From positions 62,001 to 126,000 of the forward strand of contig JAXLYE010000003.1 in NCBI GenBank assembly GCA_046351595.1: a stretch of 64,000 bases of DNA, given 5' to 3'. Position 1 is the stretch's first letter. Every line of letters begins with the position of its first letter. The notes beneath the pieces are model-generated. The model saw only the letters and a program-made list of their open reading frames with translations. It searched no databases and was not told where the DNA came from. Position numbers and translations under genes: made by a program. Below are positions 28,796-38,200 of the stretch, in pieces. This DNA is from JAXLYE01 sp046351595 (lineage in GTDB: Bacteria; Myxococcota_A; Polyangia; Palsa-1104; JAEUJZ01).

Positions 28796-28823
28796 GGGGG
28801 CGCGGGCCGCTGCTCGCGCCCCC
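28796..28823. terminator. GC hairpin between convergent genes
   Basis: GGGGGCGCG (28796-28804) pairs perfectly with CGCGCCCCC (28815-28823) around a 10-nt loop, directly after the catalase stop and before the end of the convergent small gene. No T-run. Confidence 0.5.
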
Positions 28824-28846
28824 GGTGGCCGCGGACAGGGCCGCGC

Positions 28847-29077
28847 CTAGAAGTGCAGGAACCGGCTGAGCCCGTAGATCATGATGGCCAGGCCGGCTCC
28901 GAGCGCGGCGTACAGCGCCCGCTCGGCCAGCGAGCGGAGCCCGGACCGGCTGTGCGGGACCGCGGGCACCTGCTCGGTCGTCGCGCCGGGGGGCTCGCCG
29001 AACGCGGGACCCGGGGCCGGGGATGAATCCACGCCGACGAAGTCGAGGGGGGATGAAGAGACCTGTGCGTTGCTCAT
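28847..29077 (-). CDS. Small C-tail-anchored membrane protein, hypothetical
   Basis: 76 residues: a Pro/Ser-rich polar N-terminal half and a single C-terminal membrane helix (ALYAALGAGLAIMIYGLSRF) ending a few residues before the stop. The start is strongly supported by AAGGAGAGG just before the ATG. No recognised family; topology resembles small membrane regulators or chaperone-type tail-anchored proteins. It stands alone between the convergent catalase and rarA. Confidence 0.78.
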   Translation of the reverse strand: MSNAQVSSSPLDFVGVDSSPAPGPAFGEPPGATTEQVPAVPHSRSGLRSLAERALYAALGAGLAIMIYGLSRFLHF

Positions 29078-29489
29078 GGACCTCTCCTTGAGAACACCGG
29101 TCCAGGCCGCAGCGTGGCCCGCAGCCGGCTCGGTCTGGTGTTCTGCGTCGTCTGCCGGCCTGCGACTGCCCGGACAGACGCAGCCGCCGTGCCGGCCTGG
29201 TTCACCTCGTTGTTGTGAGCCTCCCCGTCGAGAGTATGCAGCGGCGGGTGCAGCGGGCTGTCCGGTACTCGCCCGCGCACGTCCAGCGCCGTCCGGGTCC
29301 TTTCGCCGCGCCTGCTGGCACCACGCCCTGCAGCCGCTGCGGGAAGGGCCGCCTCGTCTTTGTGCCGGGCGAGCGAGCGACCTCTCTGCCGACCGGGTCG
29401 CCGCTTACCCTCTCAGGCGGCGTGGGACACGGGCCCACTTACTGTCCTCTTTACTTCTCAGTCCTCGCTCCCGCAAGTCCAGCCGTCGC
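29078..29489. other. 412-bp gap with no gene identified
   Basis: Between the small tail-anchored gene and the 3' end of rarA. Short open frames here have no ribosome binding site or protein-like composition. The part next to 29077 must hold the promoter of the small gene; on the minus strand a GAACC about 16 bp before CGTCT (around 29175-29205) vaguely resembles an ECF-type promoter, too weak to call. Confidence 0.5.
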
Positions 29490-30860
29490 CTACCGCCTCT
29501 TGTCCGTGTCCGCGCCGCGACGCAGCAGGGCCAGGCGCTCGCCGATCAGCTTCTCGTGGCCGGACTGGGACGGCGCGTAGAGCACCGCGTCGCCGAGCTC
29601 CTCGGGCAGGTAGCGCTGCGGCACGTAGTGGCCGGGGTAGTCGTGCGGGTACTTGTAGTCGCTGCCGTGGCCGAGCGCGCGCGCCGCGGCGGAGTGTCCG
29701 TCGCGCAGGTGGGCCGGGACCGCGGCGCTGCCGTGCGCGGCCAGCGCCTCCTTGGCCGCGGCATAGGCCGTGACCGCGGTGTTGGTCTTGGGCGCGCTCG
29801 CCAAGAACAGCGCCAGCGCCGTCAGCGGCAGCACGCCCTCGGGCATGCCGACGAAGCGGAAGGCCTCGACCGCAGCCGTCGCCATGGGCAGCGCGCGCGG
29901 GTCCGCGACGCCGACGTCCTCGGCGGCGAAGATCACCATGCGGCGCAAAAGGAACAGCGGGTCCTCGCCCGATTCCAGGAGCCGCGCCAGCCAGTACACC
30001 GCGGCGTCGGGATCGGTGCCGCGCATCGACTTGATGAAGGCCGAGATCACGTCGTAGTGCTGATCGCCGTCCTTGTCGTAGCGCAGCGTCTGGGCCTGCA
30101 TCGCCTCGGCAACCAGCTCCGCGGTCATGCGGCGCCGGCCCTCGGCATCGGGGTGGCACAGGTGCGCCGCCGCCTCCAGCGTCGAGAGCATGCGCCGCGC
30201 GTCGCCGTCCGCGGCCTGCGCCAGCAGCCGCCGCACCTCGTGCGGGACCTCCAGCAAGAGCCGCCCCAGGCCGCGCTCCTCGTCGGCGAGCGCGCGGTCG
30301 ATGAGGCGCAGGAGCGCGCCCTCGTCGAGCGGCAAGAGGCGAACCACGCGGCACCGCGACAAGAGCGCCGAAACCAGCGCGAAGGACGGGTTCTCGGTCG
30401 TCGCGCCGACGAGGATCACGGTCCCGGCCTCGACGTGCGGCAAGAGGCCATCCTGCTGGCTCTTACTGTAGCGGTGGATCTCGTCGATGAACAGCACGGT
30501 GCGCTGGCCGCGCTCGGTCAGCGCCTGGCGCGCCTCCTCGATCTCGGCGCGCAGCTCCTTGACGCCCGAGAGCACCGCCGACAGCGGCGCGAAGCGCGCG
30601 CCGATCTCCTGCGCCAAAAGCCGCCCCAGCGTGGTCTTGCCCGTGCCCGGCGGCCCCCACAGGACCAGCGACGGCAAGAAGCCCGCCTCCCCGGCCTTGC
30701 GCGTGCCCCGCTCGGCGCTGCGCAGCAGCCGGTGCAGCAGCTTGCCCGGCCCCAGCACCTGCTCCTGCCCGACGATCTCCTCGAGCGCGGCCGGGCGCAT
30801 GCGCTCGGCCAGCGGCTGCCCCACCCGGTTCTTCTGCGCGTTGTGTGAAAAGAGGTCCAC
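29490..30860 (-). CDS. rarA: Replication-associated recombination ATPase RarA
   Basis: AAA+ ATPase of the RarA/MgsA/WRNIP1 family acting at stalled replication forks. 456 residues, normal length. Features: N-terminal PLAERMRPAALEEIVGQEQVLG, Walker A GPPGTGKTTLGR, Walker B VLFIDEIHRYSKSQQDGLLPHVE, sensor 1 GATTENPSF, and the C-terminal tetramerisation domain with YDKDGDQHYDVISAFIKSMRGTDPDAAVYWLARLLE (split here across residues about 265-300). The GTG at 30860 gives the family-typical start MDLF and has AAGGA six bases upstream; the ATG six bases earlier abuts the AAGGA and is unlikely to be used. Divergent from the HPPD gene. Confidence 0.95.
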   Translation of the reverse strand: MDLFSHNAQKNRVGQPLAERMRPAALEEIVGQEQVLGPGKLLHRLLRSAERGTRKAGEAGFLPSLVLWGPPGTGKTTLGRLLAQEIGARFAPLSAVLSGVKELRAEIEEARQALTERGQRTVLFIDEIHRYSKSQQDGLLPHVEAGTVILVGATTENPSFALVSALLSRCRVVRLLPLDEGALLRLIDRALADEERGLGRLLLEVPHEVRRLLAQAADGDARRMLSTLEAAAHLCHPDAEGRRRMTAELVAEAMQAQTLRYDKDGDQHYDVISAFIKSMRGTDPDAAVYWLARLLESGEDPLFLLRRMVIFAAEDVGVADPRALPMATAAVEAFRFVGMPEGVLPLTALALFLASAPKTNTAVTAYAAAKEALAAHGSAAVPAHLRDGHSAAARALGHGSDYKYPHDYPGHYVPQRYLPEELGDAVLYAPSQSGHEKLIGERLALLRRGADTDKRR

Positions 30861-30873
30861 GCGCATTCCTTAG

Positions 30874-30903
30874 CACGCAAACCGCCGCCGCACGCAAACC
30901 GCC
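30874..30903. repeat. Two 13-bp direct repeats CACGCAAACCGCC between rarA and HPPD genes
   Basis: Perfect copies at 30874-30886 and 30891-30903, 17 bp start to start, in the 92-bp divergent promoter region. They could be an operator shared by both genes or a small duplication. Confidence 0.6.
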
Positions 30904-30934
30904 CGCGCTGGGCGCGACCGACGAGCCGCGGCTG

Positions 30935-30943
30935 TGCTACCGT
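30935..30943 (+). promoter_or_regulatory. Extended -10 of the HPPD gene
   Basis: TGCTACCGT (extended -10, TGN-TANNNT) ends 9 bp before the ATG at 30953. There is no Shine-Dalgarno, so the mRNA may be leaderless or have a leader of a few bases. No clear -35. Confidence 0.35.
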
Positions 30944-30952
30944 GCTCGCACC

Positions 30953-32161
30953 ATGACGACACAGAGCACCCCTCCAAGCAGCAAGGGCAGCAACGGCAGC
31001 AACGGCAGCAAGCGGCCGGGCCCCGGCCTCGGTCTCATCGGCCTCGATGCGGTCCACTTCTTCGTCGGCAACCTCAGCCGCGCGCGGCGCTTCTACCAGA
31101 CGCGCATGGAGTTCGATGAGGTCGCGGTGAGCACGGTCGACGCCACGCACCGCGACGAGATGGAGTCGGTGGTGTACCAGGCCGGTGACGCGCGCCTGAT
31201 GTTCTCGGCGCCGCTGTCCGGCAGCTCGCGCGCCGGCCGCTACCTGCGCCGCCACCCCGACAGCGCCTGTGAGCTCATCCTGCGCGTGCGCAACCTCGAC
31301 GCCGCGTGGGAGACGCTGGCCGCGCGCGACGCCACCTTCGTCACCGATCGCATCGGCGCCAAGACCGAGACCGGCCCGGCGCGCTACTTCGTCATCGCCA
31401 CCCCGCTCGGCGACGTCAACTTCACCTTCCTCGAGCGCCCCGACGGGCCGTTCGTGCCGCCGGGCTTCAAGGTCACGGGCACGCCGCGCGCGCGCAACCC
31501 GCTCGGCATCACCGGCATCGACCACCTGACGTCGAACATGCGCGTCTACAAGCCGTGGCTCGACTTCCTGCGCGACTACCTCGACTGCGAGCAGTACTGG
31601 CAGGTGCAGTTCCACACGCACGACCTGCGCCCCGACATGCAGGGCGGCTCGGGCCTGCGCTCGATCGTCATGTGGGAGCCGGGCTCGGGCCTCAAGTTCG
31701 CCAACAACGAGCCGCTGCGCCCGCACTTCGAGAAGTCGCAGATCGCGATCTTCTGCAACGACAACCGCGGCCCCGGCATCCAGCACGTCGCGCTGTCGCT
31801 GCCCGACATCTGTGACACGGTCGCCAAGCTGCGCCAGCGCTCGATCCAGTTCCTGTCGACGCCGGGCACCTACTACGACGCGCTGCCCGGGCGCATGCAG
31901 GAGCTCAAGGTGCCGCCTTTGCGCGAGCCGCTTTCGACGCTGCGCGAGCTCGGCATCCAGGTCGACGGCAACGAGGAAGGCTACCTCCTGCAGATCTTCA
32001 TGAAGGACGCCTCGCTGTACTTCGAAGATCCGGCGGCGGGGCCGTTCTTCCTCGAGCTCATCCAGCGGGAGGGCGCGCGCTCGTTCGGCGAGGGCAACTT
32101 CCGCGCGCTGTTCGAGGCCATCGAGCGCGAGCAGACCAGCACCGGCTGGCCGGCTCAATAA
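30953..32161 (+). CDS. hppD: 4-Hydroxyphenylpyruvate dioxygenase
   Basis: Fe(II)-dependent dioxygenase converting 4-hydroxyphenylpyruvate to homogentisate in tyrosine breakdown. Two vicinal-oxygen-chelate domains; predicted iron ligands His191 (GITGIDHLTSN), His278 (GIQHVALSLPD) and Glu368 (PFFLELIQREG), followed by the family C-terminus FGEGNFRALFEAIEREQ. The 402 residues include a short Ser/Asn/Gly repeat near the N-terminus (SKGSNGSNGSK). Hydroxymandelate synthase has the same fold and cannot be excluded from sequence alone, but the C-terminal helix favours HPPD. Homogentisate dioxygenase is not in the window. An SDR gene follows 23 bp downstream and is probably co-transcribed. Confidence 0.93.
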   Translation: MTTQSTPPSSKGSNGSNGSKRPGPGLGLIGLDAVHFFVGNLSRARRFYQTRMEFDEVAVSTVDATHRDEMESVVYQAGDARLMFSAPLSGSSRAGRYLRRHPDSACELILRVRNLDAAWETLAARDATFVTDRIGAKTETGPARYFVIATPLGDVNFTFLERPDGPFVPPGFKVTGTPRARNPLGITGIDHLTSNMRVYKPWLDFLRDYLDCEQYWQVQFHTHDLRPDMQGGSGLRSIVMWEPGSGLKFANNEPLRPHFEKSQIAIFCNDNRGPGIQHVALSLPDICDTVAKLRQRSIQFLSTPGTYYDALPGRMQELKVPPLREPLSTLRELGIQVDGNEEGYLLQIFMKDASLYFEDPAAGPFFLELIQREGARSFGEGNFRALFEAIEREQTSTGWPAQ

Positions 32162-32184
32162 CCAGAACCGCGGAGGCCACGCCC

Positions 32185-32961
<777 letters not shown>

Positions 32962-32970
32962 GGCCCTACT

Positions 32971-33007
32971 CAGACCGCCCGCGGGCCACGCGGCTCGCGA
33001 CGGTCTG
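32971..33007. terminator. Hairpin between convergent SDR and Cys-rich genes
   Basis: CAGACCG (32971-32977) pairs with CGGTCTG (33001-33007); the stem can be extended outwards by GAGGCCC with GGGCCCTC after a short mismatch. Located just after the SDR stop. No T-run. Confidence 0.4.
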
Positions 33008-33043
33008 GATGGGCCCTCACGGCGGGCGGCGCCGGGCCCGCGC

Positions 33044-33727
33044 TCAGCGGCGCGGGTAGTCGTCGATCTCGATGCGGCCGTCGGTGACGTCGCAGCGGCT
33101 GGCGGCGGTGTGGCGGCGCACGCAGGCGCAGCTGCGGTCGGCGCGGCACTCCCTGGGGATCGGCTCGCACGCGCGGTGCTCGAGGGGCCGCCCCTGTTCG
33201 TCGACGCGGTGGCCCTTGCGGCGATCGGCGCAGAGCTCGTCCGCGCCGCACGCCCGGCTGCCGCACGGCCGGGGGGGCGCCGGCTGCTCGACGGTGGCGC
33301 GCAGCACGTCGAAGCGCGGCGCGGCCTGGTCGCGGAAGGCGTCGCGGTAGCTCGCGGCGTCGGCGGCCGGGCGCAGCGACAGCCGGTGCACGGCGCCGAC
33401 CCGGAAGCGCGCGAGCTTGCCGTCGGCACCGATGAGCGCCATCTCGGGGCACACGTGCGCGGCGTAGAGCGTGGTGTCCGCGTACGCGCCGCTGACCACC
33501 TGCACCACCTCGTACTTCATGACGACGACGAAGCGCGCGCGCCCGCAGTGCGGCGCCGACGTCCCGGCATCGGCGAGCCGGGCCAGCACGACCAGCGGCT
33601 CCGCGACCGGCGCCGCCGCGGCCGGCTCGAGATCAGCGATGGAGATCGCGCCGAGCGCGAGCAGGAGCAGGCAGGCGGCGGTGCCACACGCCCGGGCGCG
33701 GCGGGCAGCCGATCGACAGGGGATCAT
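33044..33727 (-). CDS. Exported Cys-rich protein, hypothetical
   Basis: 227 residues, with a signal peptide (ACLLLLALGAISIADLEPAAA) and a C-terminal Cys-rich section: CGSRACGADELC then CEPIPRECRADRSCACVRRHTAASRC, about nine cysteines that probably form disulfides. The CGxxxCGADELC segment resembles Cys motifs common in myxobacterial exported proteins. The N-terminal domain (about 45-130) has VVVMKYEVVQVVSGAY and may be beta-rich. No catalytic motif seen. A TACGAT hexamer 6 bp before the ATG and no Shine-Dalgarno suggest a leaderless transcript. Confidence 0.75.
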   Translation of the reverse strand: MIPCRSAARRARACGTAACLLLLALGAISIADLEPAAAAPVAEPLVVLARLADAGTSAPHCGRARFVVVMKYEVVQVVSGAYADTTLYAAHVCPEMALIGADGKLARFRVGAVHRLSLRPAADAASYRDAFRDQAAPRFDVLRATVEQPAPPRPCGSRACGADELCADRRKGHRVDEQGRPLEHRACEPIPRECRADRSCACVRRHTAASRCDVTDGRIEIDDYPRR

Positions 33728-33733
33728 CGGCCG

Positions 33734-33739
33734 ATCGTA
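33734..33739 (-). promoter_or_regulatory. Candidate -10 box of the Cys-rich protein gene
   Basis: On the minus strand TACGAT lies 6 bp before the ATG at 33727; a TTGCGG occurs 19 bp further upstream as a possible weak -35. Confidence 0.3.
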
Positions 33740-33807
33740 GTACAGCCCCCGGCCCGGCCCGCAAGGCCGCGCCCCCTGCGCCCCAAAAACCCCGGCAGGG
33801 TGTGCAA

Positions 33808-34323
33808 TGCAAGACCTGCGCCATGTAATGTTCGATCAGCAAGGCACCGAAGCCGCGTAGTCCGTGCAAGGTGCGATCGGCAAGGCGTGCGGTAGGGCCC
33901 CTGAGCGCGCAAGGTACGCTCAGCAAGCGCTGCGGGCGCCGCCTCAGCGCGCGGAGGCAGCCCCTGCACGCGCCGCGCCCGCGACCTCAGGGCGCCGAGG
34001 CTGCCCCCGCACGCGCCGCCGTCACAGGCTCTGGGCGCTGAGGCTCTCCCCGCACGCGCTGCCGTCGCGGGCTCAGGGCGCCGAGGCTGCCCCAGCACGC
34101 GCTGCTGCAAAAACCTCCGGGCGCTGCGGCTCGTCCCGCACGCGCCGGGGCCGCCGCCCCCGAGCTCTGGAGCTCGCCCCGCACGCGCTGCTGCACCGAC
34201 CTCCGGGCTCTGCGGTCCGCCCAGCGTGCGCTGCAGCCGCTTCCCGGCCTTCGGAGGGGGCCTCGGCCCGCTCCGCCGCCGCTTTCCCGGTCCTTGAGGC
34301 TGCGCTCTGCGCTCGCGGCGGGC
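33808..34323. repeat. Degenerate 43-bp tandem repeat field
   Basis: The anchor CACGCGC recurs at 33967, 34010, 34053, 34096, 34139 and 34182, then as CGTGCGC at 34225, exactly 43 bp apart. In the same register, CAAGCGC lies at 33924 and CAAGGCG at 33881, and related sequence extends left to about 33808 and right to about 34323, giving about 11-12 units. Many units have a CTC(A/T)GGGCGCYGAG core about 15-20 bp before the anchor. Left units are less GC-rich than right units. Since 43 is not a multiple of 3, this is not a protein repeat. It fills most of a 650-bp gene-free gap. Confidence 0.85.
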
Positions 34324-34377
34324 CGAGCGGCGCTCTGCCTGGCGCGGCCGGCCGGCGCGGGTCCCGTGCGGGGCGCG

Positions 34378-35202
34378 TCAGTAGGCGCGCTGGCCGATGA
34401 GGTTCCCGGCGGGCGCGTAGTTACACGCCCAGATCGTCGCGGTGAAGCCGCCGGCCTGGCACGAGGCGACGCCGCAGCCGACGTGGGTGGTGCCGCGCCA
34501 GACCAGCTGCGTGAAGTGGCCGCAGACGCCGCCGCGGCAGCGGCCCGAGCGCGCATCGTAGAACTTCTGCTCGCCGGCCCAGCTCTTCACGGCGTCGCCG
34601 ATCGGGAAGGCGGCGGGCTCGGTGCTGACCGCCTCCCACAGGTTCTCGCCGGGGCCGCCGGGCTCGCTAGGGCGGTGCTGCAGCGAGGGCGGGCTCTTGC
34701 CGCCGCGGCACAGGTGGCGCGCCCAGTCCTGCGCCCGCGCCGCCAGCTTCGCATCCCAGGCCAGGTCGCCGACGCCGATGCGCCGCCGCTCGCGGTTGTG
34801 GGCCTCGACCGCCTCGCGCGAAAGCCCCGGCCCGGACGGGCTCTTGCCGGACGCGCCGCCGGGGCTCGGGGGGCGGGGCGGCGGGGGCGACGGCTCGGGC
34901 GGGGCCGCCGGCTTCGCGCCGCCGCCGCCGGGGCCGGTCACGGTGGTGTGGGTGGTCACGGTGGTGCGGCCGTTGCGGGTGACCTTCTCGGTGACGGTGG
35001 TGGTCACGGTGCCGTCGGCGGCGGTGACGACGCGGGTCGAGCGCTCGGTGCTCTGCTGCGCCGCCGCGTGCGCGAGCGACCCGATCGATCCAGTCGATCC
35101 AATCAGACCGATCGGGACGACCAGGCCCGCGACGACCCCGAGCAGGGTCCCCCAGAGCGGCACCAGCCGGGCAGCACCCGGCGCGGCAGGATGGCTCGCC
35201 AT
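34378..35202 (-). CDS. CAP/SCP-domain exported protein
   Basis: Cysteine-rich secretory/antigen 5/PR-1 (CAP) superfamily protein; bacterial members are secreted and may bind lipids or act as effectors. An N-terminal hydrophobic segment (LLGVVAGLVVPIGLIGSTG) serves as signal or anchor, then an unusual Thr/Val-rich stretch (TVTTTVTEKVTRNGRTTVTT), a Pro-rich linker (PSPPPPRPPSP) and the CAP domain from about residue 135: EAVEAHNRERRRIGV, GENLWEA, CGHFTQLVWRGTTHVGCGVA and WACNYAPAGN. The CAP His/Glu residues (GENLWE, GHFTQLVW) are present. ATG 35202 has TAGGA just upstream; the open frame extends 12 codons further. Follows the 43-bp repeat field at its 3' end. Confidence 0.9.
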   Translation of the reverse strand: MASHPAAPGAARLVPLWGTLLGVVAGLVVPIGLIGSTGSIGSLAHAAAQQSTERSTRVVTAADGTVTTTVTEKVTRNGRTTVTTHTTVTGPGGGGAKPAAPPEPSPPPPRPPSPGGASGKSPSGPGLSREAVEAHNRERRRIGVGDLAWDAKLAARAQDWARHLCRGGKSPPSLQHRPSEPGGPGENLWEAVSTEPAAFPIGDAVKSWAGEQKFYDARSGRCRGGVCGHFTQLVWRGTTHVGCGVASCQAGGFTATIWACNYAPAGNLIGQRAY

Positions 35203-35245
35203 GGTCCTATTTAGCCCCAGCCGCGCCCGCGCGCCCAACGGACTG

Positions 35246-38200
35246 TCAACGCCGCGCCGTCGTGCCCGAGCGCAGCAGCGCGCGCAGCGCGGACACGTCC
35301 ACGGGCTTGACCAGGTGCAGGTCGAAGCCGGACAGGGCCGAGCGGCGGCGGTCCTCCTCCTGCCCGTAGCCGGTGAGGGCGATGAGCAGCGCGGACTTTA
35401 GCTCGGGCCGCGCCCGCAGCCGCTCCGCCACGACGTAGCCGTCGAGCCCGGGCAGTCCGATGTCGAGCAGCACCGCGTCGGGCACGAGCTCCGCGGCGAG
35501 GCGCAGCGCGGTCGGCCCGTCGTGGGCCAGCGAGGTCTCGTGGCCATCGAGCTCGAGCAGGACCTGCAGCGTCTCGGCGGCATCGGTGTTGTCGTCGACG
35601 ATGAGGATGCGGCGGCGCAGCTCGGCGGGGGCGGTCGCGGGCGCCGCCCGGCCGCCCGGCGCCTCGCCCGGGCTGTCCGCGACGTCGAGCAGCGGCAGCC
35701 GCACCGTGAACTCGCTGCCGCGGCCCAGCCCGGCGCTGCGCGCCTCGACGGTGCCGCCGTGCAGCTCGACCAGCGAGCGGACCAGCGTCAGGCCGATGCC
35801 GAGCCCGCCCTGCGCGCGGTCGAGCGACGAGTCGGCCTGCGTGAACAGGTCGAAGATGCGCGGCAGCACCTCGGGCGCGATGCCGACGCCTTCGTCGCGC
35901 ACGCTGATCTCGGCGGCCTCGCCGCGGCGGCTTATGCGCAGGGACAGCTGGCCGCCCGCGTCCGTGAACTTCGAGGCGTTGTGCAGCAGGTTGCCGACCA
36001 CCTGGCACAGCCGCGTCACGTCGCCGTCGACGAACAGCGGCTCGGCGGGCAGCTCGACGGTGAGCTGCTGGTGGCGGCCGGCGACCAGCGGCCGCACCGA
36101 CTCGAGCGCGCGGCTGACCGCGCCCAGCAGATCCACGCGCTCGCGGCGCAGCCGGATCTTGCCGCGGGTGATGCGCGAGACGTCCAAGAGGTCGTCGACC
36201 AGGTGCGTGAGCTGCTCGATCTGGCGGTCGATGACGGCGCGCGCCGCCACGAGCCGCGGCGCCGCGCCGCCGAGCTGCCGCAGCACCTCGACGGCGCTGC
36301 GGATCGGCGCTAGCGGGTTGCGCAGCTCGTGCGCCAGCATCGCCAAAAACTCGTCCTTGCGGCGGTCCGCCTCGCGCAGCACGTCCTCGGCCTGCTTCAG
36401 CGCCGTGATGTCGTGCATCGCGCCGACGAGCAGGCGGCGGCCGTCGATCTCCGCGACGAGCGGCGTCACCATCACCTCGCCGACGCGGCGGCCGGCGGGC
36501 ATGTCGGCGACCTCTTCCCAGCGCACGGTGCGGCCCGCGCGCAGCGCCTCGCGGTACTTGGACACGACCAGCGCGTGCGAGCTTTGGGGCAGGACGTCCT
36601 CGACGCGCTTGCCCAGGACCTGCTCGCGGCGGAAGCCGGTGGTGCGCAGGAACGCCTCGTTGATCGAGTCGAAGCGGAAGCCCTCGCCGCCCCCGCCCGG
36701 CGTCTCCTCGACGGCGAGCACGAACAGGCAGTCGGCGACGCTCTCGTAGATCATCGACAGCTGGCGCTCGCTCGCGCGCAGCGCCTCCTCGGCGCGCTTG
36801 CGGTCGGTGATGTCGACCAGCGCCGAGACGAAGCCGACGACACGGCCGGCGGCGTCGAGCTCGGGCGCGTAGGCGACCCACATGTGGCGGGGGCCGATGC
36901 CGCGGTAGGGCACCGTCGTCTCGTAGGCGACGGGCTCGCCGCGCAGCACGCGCTCGACGTAGGGCTCGATGCTGGCGGCGGCCTCCGGGCCCAGGACCTC
37001 GGCGAAGGTGCGGCCGACGACGTCCTGCGGGCGCAGGCCGAAGCGCTCGGTGTAGGGCTTGTTGGCGAAGCGGAAGCGGCGGTCCGGCCCGCAGTAGGCG
37101 ATCAGCACCGGCGCGTGGTCGGTGATGAAGCGCAGCCGCTGCTCGCTCCTATGCACCTCATCGGCGAGCTGCTTGCGCTCGGTCAGGTCGTAGGTGACGC
37201 CGCAGAGCCGCACGGCGCGGCCGTGGGCGTCGAGCACGCCGGCCAGGCCGCCGACGCAGAAGCGGATCTCGCCGTCGGGGCGGACGACCCGGAACTCGGT
37301 CTCGTGGGCCGAGCCGGTGCGGCGCGCGGCGGCGGCGAGCTCGCGCATGCGGGCGCGGTCCTCGGGGTGGATGCGATCCCAGATCGACTCGACGTCGGGC
37401 ACCGCGGTCGCGGGATCGGTGCCGAAGATCTGGTGCTGCGCCGGGTTCCACACCGTCCGGCCGGTGACCAGGTCGGCGTCGAAGGTGCCGAGGCGGGCGG
37501 CGGAGAGCGCCAGGTGCCGGGTCTGCTCGCTGGCGGCGAGCGCCTGCTGGCCGCGCGCGCGCTCGATCAGCGGCCAGGCGCGCGCCGCCACGGTCTCGAG
37601 CAGCGCGAGCTCCTCGGGCCGCCAGCGCCGCGGCTGGTCCGAGGTGACGATCAGCATGACGGCCCAGCGCCCGGCGCGGACGAAGGGCGCGGTGGCGAAC
37701 GAGCGGGTGCCCAGGTGCGCGTAGGCGGCGGTGTAGCCGTGGCTCAGCGGGTGCGTCTGCACGTCCTCGATGGCGAAGCTCTCGGTGCTGGCGCCGCGCT
37801 GCCAGACCCGGTCGGGCAGGTAGTCGGCCATGCGGTAGGCGCCGGCGACGCTCGGCAGGTCGGGCCGCCGCCAGTCGCTCGAGACGAGGAGCTCGCCCGT
37901 CTCCTCGCGGATCTCGGAGAAGAAGCAGCGCAGCACGTCGAGGTGCTCGCCGGTGAGGCGGCAGGCCGCGGCCAGCACCTCGTCCGGATCGGACAAGAGG
38001 CCCAGGTCGTGGCTCAGCCGGCTCAGGAACTCGGCGTCCCGCTCGGCGCGGCGCAGCGCGCCCTTGTCTTCTCGGACCTCGCGGCTCTGCTCGAGCACCA
38101 GCCGCCGCCCGCCCGAGCGCACCAGCACCCGCCGGCTGGCGACGGTGAGCAGGCGCCCGTCGGCGGCGGTGCGGTGCAGCTCGCCGCTCCAGATCTCCTC

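Larger units (their letters stand above)
33728..34377. other. 650-bp intergenic region, no gene supported
   Basis: Lies between the Cys-rich protein gene and the 3' end of the CAP-domain gene. Open frames on both strands are translations of the 43-bp repeat and change frame every unit. Apart from the repeat and the promoter next to 33727, I see nothing. Confidence 0.65.

Noticed and set aside
29175..29205. ECF-type promoter (GAACC ... CGTCT) upstream of the small tail-anchored gene
   Set aside because: Only a partial match in GC-rich DNA with no supporting regulator nearby.
29313..29330. TGGCACCACGCCCTGC as a second sigma-54 promoter
   Set aside because: The GG-GC spacing is one base too long and there is no plus-strand gene downstream.
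33924..34237. Possible CRISPR array with 43-bp period
   Set aside because: Conserved segments are short and degenerate, the intervening sequence is related between units, and no cas gene is present.
33633..34556. Several open frames with repeated LADRTLH or LAERTLR-like peptides in the 43-bp repeat region
   Set aside because: They arise from the 43-bp repeat, which shifts frame each unit; no single frame carries the repeat through, and no ribosome binding site is present.
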